DNA of 64,000 nucleotides. Origin: JAHEJA01 sp965657215 (GTDB lineage: Bacteria > Pseudomonadota > Alphaproteobacteria > Rhodobacterales > Rhodobacteraceae). The number at the start of each line of letters is the position of its first letter. Positions within the stretch are counted from its first letter, which is position 1. This document shows, piece after piece, positions 16,785-24,683 of this stretch. Location: NCBI GenBank assembly GCA_965657215.1, contig CBFHNR010000006.1, positions 62,001-126,000 on the forward strand. Direction: 5' to 3'. The notes below the pieces were generated by a model. That model saw only the letters and a program-made list of their open reading frames with translations. It had not been told where the DNA came from and did no database searches. Position numbers and translations under genes: made by a program.

Positions 16785-16955
16785 TTTGGGATACCTTCCA
16801 TGTCAACTTTGATGAACCGTAGTCCATGTGTCTGACATAGGCTAGCGGTGACGTATTAAAGTTCATATTTGTCGCACTGAGGGAACAGCACAGATTGGAC
16901 TTGGATTAGGGTGCACATCTGGGCATAGTCCCCCCGTAACGAAGGAACATCCAAG

Positions 16956-17660
16956 ATGAACGATTTATGGAACGGACTCGGGCAAGCGTTTTGGCTTGTC
17001 GTTCAGTTTGATCCAGATCTCTTGGAAATTGCTGGGCGGTCTTTGCAAGTGACGCTTTGCGCCCTTGTAGTGGCCTCGCTCATTGCGATGCCGCTCGCCG
17101 CCTTTTTAGCTGTGCGGCGGTTTAGATGGCGGCGTCATGTGATAGCGATCCTTAATGCGCTGATGGGCCTCCCCCCTGTTGTGGTTGGGTTGTTTGTTTA
17201 TATCATGCTGTCGCGATCTGGGCCTTTTGGCGTGTTTGGGCTTTTGTTCACACCAACGGCGATGATCATTGCTCAGGTCATCATTATTGTTCCCTTGATC
17301 GCAAGCGTTGCCCATCAATCCCTTCGGGATTTGTGGCAATCCTATCATGACCTCTTGATTTCAATGAACGTCACACAACGGCAAAAAATCATGACGCTGC
17401 TCTGGGATTCACGGCGTGCGTTGTTAACCGCTGCTCTTGCTGGTTTTGGCCGCGCCATCGGCGAAGTTGGAGCCATCATGATTGTTGGCGGCAATATCGA
17501 TCACGCGACCCGCGTTTTAACGACTGCGATTGCCTTAGAAACGGGCAAAGGTGATTTTGCTTTGGCCTTGGCTTTGGGCTTTGTTCTCATCGGAATTACG
17601 ATTGCTGTCAATCTCACGATCCATTGGATGAGCCGCACTGAACGGGAGGCACGGTGGTGA
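16956..17660 (+). CDS. tupB: Tungstate ABC transporter permease TupB
   Basis: A 234-aa permease with about five to six membrane spans and the cytoplasmic ABC-coupling loop with GFGRAIGEVGAIMIVGGNI, close to TupB/WtpB proteins. A good AAGGAA ribosome site lies upstream. First of three overlapping genes (permease, ATPase, binding protein). The system imports tungstate for tungsten- or molybdenum-type pterin enzymes. Molybdate is the main alternative substrate, but the partner binding protein looks TupA-like. Confidence 0.88.
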   Translation: MNDLWNGLGQAFWLVVQFDPDLLEIAGRSLQVTLCALVVASLIAMPLAAFLAVRRFRWRRHVIAILNALMGLPPVVVGLFVYIMLSRSGPFGVFGLLFTPTAMIIAQVIIIVPLIASVAHQSLRDLWQSYHDLLISMNVTQRQKIMTLLWDSRRALLTAALAGFGRAIGEVGAIMIVGGNIDHATRVLTTAIALETGKGDFALALALGFVLIGITIAVNLTIHWMSRTEREARW

Positions 17661-18373
17661 GCAACTTGTTTCCTCTCACGGCGCGCAACGCAGAAACAAA
17701 ACGATCCGGCATCCGTTTGATTGGACCAATAAACTTGACCCTTGCAGGTCAGGGAATTTCTGTTGTGATAGGACCGAATGGATCAGGGAAAACAACCCTT
17801 CTCCGTCTGCTTCATGGAACTGCCCGTGTTACGCAAGGCCGCGTGGATTGGGCCATTTCCACCGAAGAGGCCATCAAAGAGCAATCTTTTGTCTTTCAGA
17901 GACCTGTGATGCTGCGCCGTTCAATCATAGACAACTTGATCTATCCCCTCCGCGTGCGGGGTGTGCCCAAATCCGAGGCCAAAGATCGCGCCATGATCTG
18001 GGCCAAGCGGTTAGGGTTAGACGACTTTATCGACCGATATGCACCCTCCCTGTCAGGAGGCGAGCAACAAAAGCTATCATTGGCACGGGCCTTAATCACC
18101 GATCCAAAACTGGTGTTTTTGGACGAACCCTGTGCCTCGCTTGATGCGCGCGCAATGAAAGAGATCGAAGCGATTTTGATCGACGAACGCGCTAAGGGGA
18201 CGCAATTCATCATGTCGACCCATGATATGGGACAAGCGCGCCGTTTGGCAGATGATGTTGTCTTTATGCTTGGCGGTCAGGTCCATGAACACCGAGCCGC
18301 CTCTGATTTCTTCACCCGACCGGACACACCACAGGCCCAAGCGTTTTTAAGCGGAGATATTGTTGAGCCATGA
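17654..18373 (+). CDS. tupC: Tungstate ABC transporter ATP-binding protein TupC
   Basis: A 239-aa ABC ATPase with Walker A GPNGSGKTT, Q-loop SFVFQRPVMLRR, signature LSGGEQQKLSLARAL, Walker B VFLDEP and switch His in STHDMGQAR. It energises TupB. Two adjacent GTG codons (17654, 17657) can serve as start, both behind GGGAGG. It overlaps tupB, and its stop overlaps the tupA start by ATGA. Confidence 0.88.
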   Translation: MVSNLFPLTARNAETKRSGIRLIGPINLTLAGQGISVVIGPNGSGKTTLLRLLHGTARVTQGRVDWAISTEEAIKEQSFVFQRPVMLRRSIIDNLIYPLRVRGVPKSEAKDRAMIWAKRLGLDDFIDRYAPSLSGGEQQKLSLARALITDPKLVFLDEPCASLDARAMKEIEAILIDERAKGTQFIMSTHDMGQARRLADDVVFMLGGQVHEHRAASDFFTRPDTPQAQAFLSGDIVEP

Positions 18374-19179
18374 AACAGCTTATTGCGTCTCTCATCATCA
18401 TCTTATTCACGACATCCGCATCCGCCCAAGACCGTCTCCGGCTCGCTGTGACGACATCCTTTCATAACTCTGGCCTCGCAGATGTCTTGCTGCCTGTGGT
18501 CAAAGCCGATCTCAATCTTGAGGTTCAACTGTTGGTCGTTGGAACAGGACAGGCCATCAAGCTAGGCCAACAGGGGGATGTTGACGCCATCTTGGTGCAT
18601 TCAAGAACCGCTGAAGAGGCCTTTGTGACCCAAGGATACGGAGCCTATCGACGCGAAATCATGTATAATGATTTTGTGATCATTGGCCCTCACCATGATC
18701 CCGCAAACATCAAAGCGACGGCATCCGCACGTGATGCCCTTCGCTCAATCGCGCAAACCCAAGCCACCTTTGTGAGCCGTGGGGATGACAGCGGCACACA
18801 TAAAAAAGAGCGCGCTCTCTGGGAGCAAGCCGAATTGGACGCCGCTCAATTTGGCACATGGTATCGCTCTGTCGGCTCTGGCATGGGGGCCGCTTTGAAC
18901 ACGGCGGCGGCGATGAATGCCTATATCCTCACGGACCGCGCAAGTTGGTTGAATTTCGCAAACAAAGGCGAGCTGAGCATATTATACCAAGGCGACCCCG
19001 TTTTGTTTAACCAATACGCCTTTCTCCCTGTCAGCGCAGAACGCCATCCCCATGTGAAGACCGACCTCGTGAAAACATTAGAAACCTGGCTGGTCTCAGA
19101 AACGGCACAGAGGCTCATTGATGGCTACCAAATCAATGGGGAGACCCTGTTCACCTTTAACGGCGTCGCCTCTAACTAA
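18370..19179 (+). CDS. tupA: Tungstate-binding periplasmic protein TupA
   Basis: A 269-aa periplasmic protein with a signal peptide (ending SASAQD). The oxyanion-binding segments are VTTSFHNSGLADVLLP and FVSRGDDSGTHKKE; the second is a hallmark of TupA-type tungstate binders rather than ModA. It overlaps tupC. Gene order is B-C-A, not the common A-B-C. The 3' end overlaps azlD on the other strand by 8 bp. Confidence 0.9.
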   Translation: MKQLIASLIIILFTTSASAQDRLRLAVTTSFHNSGLADVLLPVVKADLNLEVQLLVVGTGQAIKLGQQGDVDAILVHSRTAEEAFVTQGYGAYRREIMYNDFVIIGPHHDPANIKATASARDALRSIAQTQATFVSRGDDSGTHKKERALWEQAELDAAQFGTWYRSVGSGMGAALNTAAAMNAYILTDRASWLNFANKGELSILYQGDPVLFNQYAFLPVSAERHPHVKTDLVKTLETWLVSETAQRLIDGYQINGETLFTFNGVASN

Positions 19180-19474
19180 GCCACCAGACCAAGCTAAGCC
19201 CCACAACCAAAGTTGCGATAACAGAGCGCGTGACAAGGGCAACACCGCTGGCAATCAGTGCCGCGATAATACGGGGATCGCTGATGTCGAACTGAGGTCC
19301 CTCTGGCGTTACGAAGAGCGACGCCGCAATAATAGCAGAGAGCACGGATGTCGGCACAAACCGCAAGTAACGTTCGGCCCATGGCGGGATATGTGACCCC
19401 AAGAGGCCAGAGAACACCGAAATCCGCGCGGCAAAATTCGCAAGTCCCGTTGCGATCATAAGAGCCCAAATCAT
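19172..19474 (-). CDS. azlD: AzlD-family membrane protein
   Basis: A 100-aa membrane protein with about three to four spans. The pattern RFVPTSVLSAIIAASLF and the C-terminal VIATLVVGLSLVWWL fit AzlD (branched-chain amino acid export small subunit). The start at 19474 is used because it overlaps the azlC stop by ATGA; the frame extends further upstream without support. With AzlC it forms an export pair. Located downstream of, and overlapping with, azlC and lacI. Confidence 0.85.
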   Translation of the reverse strand: MIWALMIATGLANFAARISVFSGLLGSHIPPWAERYLRFVPTSVLSAIIAASLFVTPEGPQFDISDPRIIAALIASGVALVTRSVIATLVVGLSLVWWLS

Positions 19475-20157
19475 TTTGTCCCCTCTTCGCGTGAGAGGAG
19501 CCCACCGACCACAATGCCCGTCAGCCCCGCAACGATGATCCAAATATTATGCGGCAGGGATTGCGCAAAGACGGCGACCAATCCAGAGCTGAGCGCCGCG
19601 GCAAGATGGGGCACTTTCCTCAGGCTCGGCAAGACAATCGCAATGAAGGTCAAAGGAATGGCAAAATCTAAATTCCAGCTTGCTGGGATTTCGGCCCCCA
19701 AGAGGACGCCTGCAATGGTGGCAAGCTGCCAACATAGCCACAGCGTTAATCCAGACCCTAACAAATGATATCGCGCCAGATCAGGGGCCTCTTCAAACCG
19801 TTTGACCGAAACAGCAAAAGCCTCATCCGTGAGCAAATACCCCAAACCAAGGCGCCACCCCAAAGGCAAAGAAATCAGATATTTTGCCAAGCTCGCACTA
19901 TAGAGCATGTGCCGCAGGTTGATCACAGCAACAGAGGAAAACGTCACAATCGGTGCGGTTCCAAGGGACACTAATTGGGCAAAGACAACTTGGCTCGCGC
20001 CTCCAAACAAAATAGACGACATCAAAATGGATTGCAAAGGCGTCAGCCCGCTCGCCAAGGCAAGGATACCGAACACGATCCCAAAGGGAACAACACCTAA
20101 CTGTAACGGAAGCTGATCAAGAACACCGCGCCAGAACTCTTTTTGCTTTGATGTCAC
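19471..20157 (-). CDS. azlC: AzlC-family permease
   Basis: A 228-aa AzlC permease: LPLQLGVVPFGIVFGILALA at the N-terminus, then MSSILFGGASQVVFAQLVS and INLRHMLYSASLAKYL, all typical. AzlCD pairs export branched-chain amino acids or analogues in characterised cases. Its start overlaps the lacI stop by 4 nt, so it is expressed with the regulator of the DHPS locus. That raises the possibility that it exports a sulfonate-related compound; no direct evidence. Confidence 0.88.
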   Translation of the reverse strand: MTSKQKEFWRGVLDQLPLQLGVVPFGIVFGILALASGLTPLQSILMSSILFGGASQVVFAQLVSLGTAPIVTFSSVAVINLRHMLYSASLAKYLISLPLGWRLGLGYLLTDEAFAVSVKRFEEAPDLARYHLLGSGLTLWLCWQLATIAGVLLGAEIPASWNLDFAIPLTFIAIVLPSLRKVPHLAAALSSGLVAVFAQSLPHNIWIIVAGLTGIVVGGLLSREEGTK

Positions 20158-21212
20158 AGACGCGGCTCTTTTCCTGACGGGTCACGAGGGGGAGCAAGAG
20201 TGCCACGCTCATAAAAGACCGTTTCCAATGGATCAGGCGCTTGTGGTTGCGATTTGTCATTGATGTATTGCGCCAAATATTGCGCCGCTTTGCGACCCAT
20301 TTGACGATGAGGCACATGAACCGTTGTTATTTCAGGGTCCGCAATGGTTGAAATTTCGATGTCATCAAATCCAGTAATAGACAAATCACCTGGCACCGAC
20401 AGGCCCAGCTTTTTGGCCATTTTCAAAGCTCCGACCGCTAAGACATCATTCCCACAAAGAACAGCCGTGATATCAGGATCCTTGCGCAACAGCTCGGCCA
20501 AAGCCGTTCCACCATTGCTAATCGAATAATTCATTTCCACAACACTCAGCGCGCTTGGATCAAACCCTGTTTCAGTCAAAGCATCCCGAGCCCCTAGAAC
20601 ACGTTCCCGCGCCCTATCATTGGTCGATTGAGGTGCCGAGATAAAGCCCAGTCTTCTATGACCCAAATCTAAAATGTGATGCGTCATGGATCGCACCGCT
20701 GCCCGATTATCGAACCCAATTGCATGCATAGAGCTGTTTGATTGATAGGCCCAAGCAATAACCATAGGTATGGATTGACGCGCTAAAAATTCATACACCG
20801 ACGGATCGCGATCATAGCCAATCAACAACAAAGCATCCGCCCCACGTGCGACAAGTGTTTTGATTTGCTCTTCTTCTCGATCGGGCAAGTAATTCGAGCT
20901 CGCAACCAAGAGGGTCATGCCAAGGGAATTCAACTCTTCTTCAAAAGCCTGCAAACCACGGGCAAAGATCGCATTGTCCATGGTGGGAATAACCGCGCCA
21001 ACTGTATTCGTCCGCTTGGCCGCCAAGGCCCGCGCGCCGAAATTCGGTGAATACCCCAAAGCATTCACAGCATTCATCACCGTTTCACGCGTTGCTTTGC
21101 CAACCTTGTCAGGTGAGTTCAAACACCGAGACACCGTCGCCGTCGATACATTCGCCATGCGCGCAACATCGGCGAGCGTTGGTAAATCTCTATGATCGGT
21201 CATCTGTGTCAT
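20154..21212 (-). CDS. LacI-family regulator, probably of the DHPS (hps) operon
   Basis: A 352-aa LacI/GalR regulator. The N-terminal helix-turn-helix is TLADVARMANVSTATVSRCL, with the hinge helix at ALGYSPNFGARALAAKRT, followed by a periplasmic-binding-like sensor domain ending with the VHVPHRQMGRKAAQYL region. It is divergent from the TRAP/hps operon, and two typical LacI-family palindromes lie in the gap. It probably represses the operon and responds to DHPS or a breakdown product. The start at 21212 has GTGGA upstream; Met at 21203 is an alternative. It is co-transcribed with azlCD. Confidence 0.9.
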   Translation of the reverse strand: MTQMTDHRDLPTLADVARMANVSTATVSRCLNSPDKVGKATRETVMNAVNALGYSPNFGARALAAKRTNTVGAVIPTMDNAIFARGLQAFEEELNSLGMTLLVASSNYLPDREEEQIKTLVARGADALLLIGYDRDPSVYEFLARQSIPMVIAWAYQSNSSMHAIGFDNRAAVRSMTHHILDLGHRRLGFISAPQSTNDRARERVLGARDALTETGFDPSALSVVEMNYSISNGGTALAELLRKDPDITAVLCGNDVLAVGALKMAKKLGLSVPGDLSITGFDDIEISTIADPEITTVHVPHRQMGRKAAQYLAQYINDKSQPQAPDPLETVFYERGTLAPPRDPSGKEPRL

Positions 21213-21273
21213 GCGGTTCCACGGTCGTAATCGTTAAAATGCAGTCTGTGCAAAGAATCTCTACGAATGTCAA

Positions 21274-21287
21274 TGTAAGCGCTTGCA
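21274..21287. promoter_or_regulatory. LacI-family operator 1
   Basis: TGTAAGCGCTTGCA, a 14-bp near-perfect palindrome with the central AAGCGCTT typical of LacI/GalR operators. It lies 62 bp upstream of the lacI start and about 76 bp upstream of the first gene of the hps operon. Confidence 0.8.
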
Positions 21288-21295
21288 CGAAAAAA

Positions 21296-21309
21296 TGAAA
21301 GCGCTTACA
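21296..21309. promoter_or_regulatory. LacI-family operator 2
   Basis: TGAAAGCGCTTACA, the second operator-like palindrome. Its centre is 22 bp from that of operator 1, about two helical turns, so two dimers would sit on the same face. The pair also forms a larger perfect inverted repeat (AATGTAAGCGCTT / AAGCGCTTACATT). Confidence 0.8.
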
Positions 21310-21312
21310 TTC

Positions 21313-21340
21313 ATTCCGAATCGATTACTTAATTCGGAAT
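21313..21340. promoter_or_regulatory. Inverted repeat just upstream of the hps operon start
   Basis: ATTCCGAAT and ATTCGGAAT are perfect 9-bp arms around a 10-bp spacer. They end 9 bp before the first ATG of the operon and 3 bp after the second LacI operator. It could be a second regulator site or a leader hairpin covering the ribosome-site region. Only the symmetry is seen. Confidence 0.45.
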
Positions 21341-21349
21341 GGAAAGATC

Positions 21350-21532
21350 ATGTTTATCACTCTTTCAATTATATTGTTCGCCACGATGTTTGCGAACGTA
21401 GTGTTCGGAACATTGGGTATGTCGGTTTTTCTAACAGACGTTCAAGAGATGTTAATTTTGCTCTTGGCGACTGTTTTTTTCGTTGTGGATATACTGAAAC
21501 GCGAAGCGCGCGCAAAAAACGACGCGCAATAA
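21350..21532 (+). CDS. Small membrane protein at the head of the TRAP/hps operon
   Basis: A 60-aa protein with two hydrophobic stretches (about residues 1-27, and 32-47 with MLILLLATVFFVVDIL) and a charged tail KREARAKNDAQ. GGAAAG lies just upstream of the ATG, and the TRAP binding-protein gene begins 22 bp downstream, so it appears to be a real first gene of the operon. I do not recognise a family. A small accessory subunit of the TRAP transporter is a possible role. Confidence 0.6.
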   Translation: MFITLSIILFATMFANVVFGTLGMSVFLTDVQEMLILLLATVFFVVDILKREARAKNDAQ

Positions 21533-21554
21533 TAAACTTCTAGGGAGGAAGATT

Positions 21555-22700
21555 ATGACTAAAGAAACCAAAGAATTGAAATCGGCAGAGCGCCGTAATT
21601 TCCTGAAACTTGCGGGCACAGGTGGCTTTACGGCTGCTATGGTTGCAGGTGCATCAGGAATGCTATGGTCCAGCGAAGCGGCTGCACAAACTGCAAACGA
21701 AGAGCGTGAGCGTGAAAAAGCAGCAGAGCACACAATGACAATTGCAACGGCATATGTCTTGGGCGCGTCTCGCAGCTATCCAATCATGCAGTTGGACCTC
21801 AAAGAAAACATCCAGAACGCAACAAACGGCAAAGTCTACGTTAAATTGGCCCCAGGTGGTCAGTTGGGCGCAGGTGGTGCATTGGTTCAAGCTGTTCAAG
21901 GCGGCACAATCCAAGCGGCACAGCACTCGCTATCTAACTTTGCCCCATTTGCCAGCGCCGTTGACTTGATCAACATGCCTTACTTCTGTGGCTCCAACCA
22001 ACGCTTCACAAACCTTGTGACATCACAAGCTTGGGCCGATGCCGTCACACCAAAAGTCGAAGCAGCGGGTTTTAAGCCATTGTTCTACGTGAACATCGAC
22101 CCACGTGTTGTTGCAGTTCGTAAAGGCGGCAATGCTGTTATCACACCAGCAGACCTAGATGGCGTAAAATTCCGCGTTCCAGGCTCAGCAATGTTGCAGC
22201 AATATTACCGTATGGTTGGCGCAAACCCGACACCTGTTGCATGGGGTGAAACACCTTCTGCGATCAAACAAGGTGTTGCAGACGCACTCGATCCATCCGT
22301 TGGCGCGCTCTACGTCTTTGGCTTCAAAGATATCCTAAGCCACGTGACATTCACACAGGCCGTTCCTGACAGCCAAGTGTACTCAATGAACCTAGAGTGG
22401 TTCAATGGTCTGCCATCTGATATCCAAGACGGCATCATGTTCGCAGGTGACATCACACAGCAGCAAAACTGTGCCAAAGTCCCAGCAGCACGCGCTTATG
22501 CGATGTCTGAATTGGCGAAATCTGGCGTTCAGTTCCACTCACTCTCAGAAGATCAGTTGGGCGAATGGAAAGCAGCTGGTGGATACCAGCGCAGCGAATG
22601 GGATCAGTTCAAGAAAGACCTTGCAGGTTCCATGGATGCATTTGCGAAATTGGAAGAAGGCGCCTCAACAATGGGCCGTCTCTACGTCCACGACGCATAA
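21555..22700 (+). CDS. TRAP transporter DctP-type binding protein (probable DHPS, HpsKLM system)
   Basis: A 381-aa periplasmic binding protein. It has a twin-arginine-type leader (RRNFLKLAGTGGFTAAM, ending AAAQ), so export may be by Tat in folded form. The DctP fold shows in LAPGGQLGAGGALVQAVQGG, KFRVPGSAMLQQYYR and NPTPVAWGETPSAIKQG. It precedes dctQ and dctM and the DHPS-oxidising enzymes, which points to 2,3-dihydroxypropane-1-sulfonate as ligand. Ribosome site AGGGAGGAAG is strong. A hairpin follows the gene, as often seen where binding protein must be in excess. Confidence 0.88.
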   Translation: MTKETKELKSAERRNFLKLAGTGGFTAAMVAGASGMLWSSEAAAQTANEEREREKAAEHTMTIATAYVLGASRSYPIMQLDLKENIQNATNGKVYVKLAPGGQLGAGGALVQAVQGGTIQAAQHSLSNFAPFASAVDLINMPYFCGSNQRFTNLVTSQAWADAVTPKVEAAGFKPLFYVNIDPRVVAVRKGGNAVITPADLDGVKFRVPGSAMLQQYYRMVGANPTPVAWGETPSAIKQGVADALDPSVGALYVFGFKDILSHVTFTQAVPDSQVYSMNLEWFNGLPSDIQDGIMFAGDITQQQNCAKVPAARAYAMSELAKSGVQFHSLSEDQLGEWKAAGGYQRSEWDQFKKDLAGSMDAFAKLEEGASTMGRLYVHDA

Positions 22701-22710
22701 GACACCTTTT

Positions 22711-22737
22711 TCTGAGGTCCCGTCTTGGGGCCTCAGA
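22711..22737 (+). terminator. Intercistronic hairpin after the TRAP binding-protein gene
   Basis: TCTGAGGTCCC and GGGGCCTCAGA pair over 11 positions (one G-U) around GTCTT. There is no clean T-run. It probably stabilises the upstream mRNA or partly ends transcription, raising binding protein above permease. A smaller UUCG-looped stem lies at 22769-22784. Confidence 0.6.
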
Positions 22738-22813
22738 CCTTGAATTTTCTGACAGCCTAACCTGATGAGGTCACTTCGGTGATCACGGGAGAGGTGTGCA
22801 ACAGGAGCACGAC

Positions 22814-23341
22814 ATGTCTAGGTATTTGAAGCTTATAGATCAAAACGCCGAACGGTGGGCGCTCTTGGTCTTTTATGTGATGGTCGTCATCACCATGGCG
22901 ATCGAAGTGCTACGGCGCGAGATTTTCGCCTATTCCTCCATTTGGGGCGAAGAAATGGTGCGGTATTCGTTTATCTATCTAGCGTGGATTGGTGCCGCCG
23001 CTGCCGTCAAAGAACGCGCGCACATCCGCATCGATGTTATCATGCATTACTTGGGCAGACGCATCAAAGCGTTGGTTTATATGTTCGGCGATGTGGTGAT
23101 GCTAGGCGTGGCTCTTATCGCTCTGTTCTATTCTTTTGAAACTGTCATGGTCTCGTACAAATTCGGTTCCGTGACCCATGGTTTGCGCGTCTCAATGGTG
23201 TGGTTTCTGATGGCGGTCCCGACTGGATTTGCACTGGTCTCGCTCCGCCTCGTCCAATCTTTCTTGCGCGACCTCAGGGATCTTCGCGCGGGCAATGACG
23301 TATATGAGGGTGACACCCTCTTTGAAGAAGGGGGCGCATAA
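22814..23341 (+). CDS. TRAP transporter small permease (DctQ type)
   Basis: A 175-aa four-span membrane protein: ALLVFYVMVVITMAIEVLRR, the typical EEMVRYSFIYLAWIGAAAAV, and two more spans. The ATG at 22814 is chosen because AGGAG sits 7 nt upstream; an in-frame GTG at 22796 is weaker. The stop overlaps the dctM start (TAATG). Part of the probable HpsKLM importer for DHPS. Confidence 0.9.
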   Translation: MSRYLKLIDQNAERWALLVFYVMVVITMAIEVLRREIFAYSSIWGEEMVRYSFIYLAWIGAAAAVKERAHIRIDVIMHYLGRRIKALVYMFGDVVMLGVALIALFYSFETVMVSYKFGSVTHGLRVSMVWFLMAVPTGFALVSLRLVQSFLRDLRDLRAGNDVYEGDTLFEEGGA

Positions 23342-24672
23342 TGCTTTGGAGTGCTCTACAAGAACAAACTGTCGTTTTGGGTTGGGATTTCTATGTTCCC
23401 GTTATCCTCTTCGTCGTCCTCTGCGCCCTCGCAGTTCCCGTTTGGGCCGCGATTGGTGTTGCCGCAATCACAATGTTGCTCATGTCTGGCGATTTGCCTC
23501 TGACCTTGGTTGGTGAAAGCCTATTTGCAGGTATTGACCACTTTGCCCTAACTGCGATCCCATTGTTCATCCTGACAGGTGACGTGCTTGTGCGCACTGG
23601 CTTGTCGCGCAAATTCCTAGATGTCGCTGAGGCGCTCACATGCTGGGCAAAAGGTGGATTTGGCTCCGCAACTGTTCTGGTCTGTGGCATGTTTTCCGCA
23701 ATCTCTGGATCAGACGCCGCAGGTGCCGCAGCCGTTGGTCGCATGACAATCGCCCGTTTGGTCGAAAGCGGGTATCCCCGTCCCTATGCTTGTGCCTTGG
23801 TGGCCGCGGGTGCCTGTACAGGGATCTTGATCCCACCGTCCATTGCCTACATCGTGATTGGTTTGGTCCTAGGTATATCCGCATCCACATTGTTCCAAGC
23901 AGCCCTCATTCCAGGGATCGCCATCCTAGGCTCAATCTTGGTGACCAACATCGTGATGAACCGCATCTATCGGTTTGAAGGTGGCGGTCAGATCACATGG
24001 GGCGAATGGGGCGTGAACCTTTTGTCATCCATCAAAAGCGGTTGGTACGCCTTTATCGTTCCTGGCATCATTTTCTACGGTATCTTCTCAGGCCGCCTCA
24101 CCCCAACCGAAGCAGGTGCAACAGCCGTGATTGTCACAATCATCATCGGCTTTATCCTCGGGACGCTGAAATTGTCAGATTTCCCAGGCATGTTGATCAG
24201 CTCGGCCAAAGTGAATGGTGTCATCCTTCCGATCATCGCTTTTTCACTTCCTTTAGCGCAGGCATTGGCCATCATGGGTGTTCCTCAAGGGTTTGTCTAT
24301 TCTGTCACCTCGATGACAGATAATCCTTACCTCTTGATCCTGCTCATGATCGGTATCTTGATCGCGGCGGGCTGCGTGATGGAAACAACGCCAAATATCG
24401 TGATTTTGGCGCCAATCTTGAAACCCCTTGCCGATGAAATTGGCATGAACGAAATCCAATTCTGCGTCATGATGATCACAGCTTTGGGCGTCGGGTTCAT
24501 TACTCCACCTCTTGGACTAAACCTCTTTGTTGTGTCTGGGATCACAGGTGAATCGATCTTGAAAATTGCGGTTTATGCAATTCCCTTCGTCTTCTTCATG
24601 TTGCTCGTTGTACTCTTGATCGCATTCGTTCCTGAACTTTCAACAACTCTCCTACCTGATATCTATAAATAG
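23341..24672 (+). CDS. TRAP transporter large permease (DctM type)
   Basis: A 443-aa multi-span permease with DctM hallmarks: AISGSDAAGAAAVGRM, the LIPPSIAYIVIGLVLGIS helix break, SGRLTPTEAGA and FITPPLGLNLFV. It forms the ion-coupled channel of the DHPS importer with the small subunit. It overlaps dctQ by one base, and hpsN starts 11 bp downstream. Confidence 0.92.
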   Translation: MLWSALQEQTVVLGWDFYVPVILFVVLCALAVPVWAAIGVAAITMLLMSGDLPLTLVGESLFAGIDHFALTAIPLFILTGDVLVRTGLSRKFLDVAEALTCWAKGGFGSATVLVCGMFSAISGSDAAGAAAVGRMTIARLVESGYPRPYACALVAAGACTGILIPPSIAYIVIGLVLGISASTLFQAALIPGIAILGSILVTNIVMNRIYRFEGGGQITWGEWGVNLLSSIKSGWYAFIVPGIIFYGIFSGRLTPTEAGATAVIVTIIIGFILGTLKLSDFPGMLISSAKVNGVILPIIAFSLPLAQALAIMGVPQGFVYSVTSMTDNPYLLILLMIGILIAAGCVMETTPNIVILAPILKPLADEIGMNEIQFCVMMITALGVGFITPPLGLNLFVVSGITGESILKIAVYAIPFVFFMLLVVLLIAFVPELSTTLLPDIYK

Positions 24673-24683
24673 GACTCTCACTT

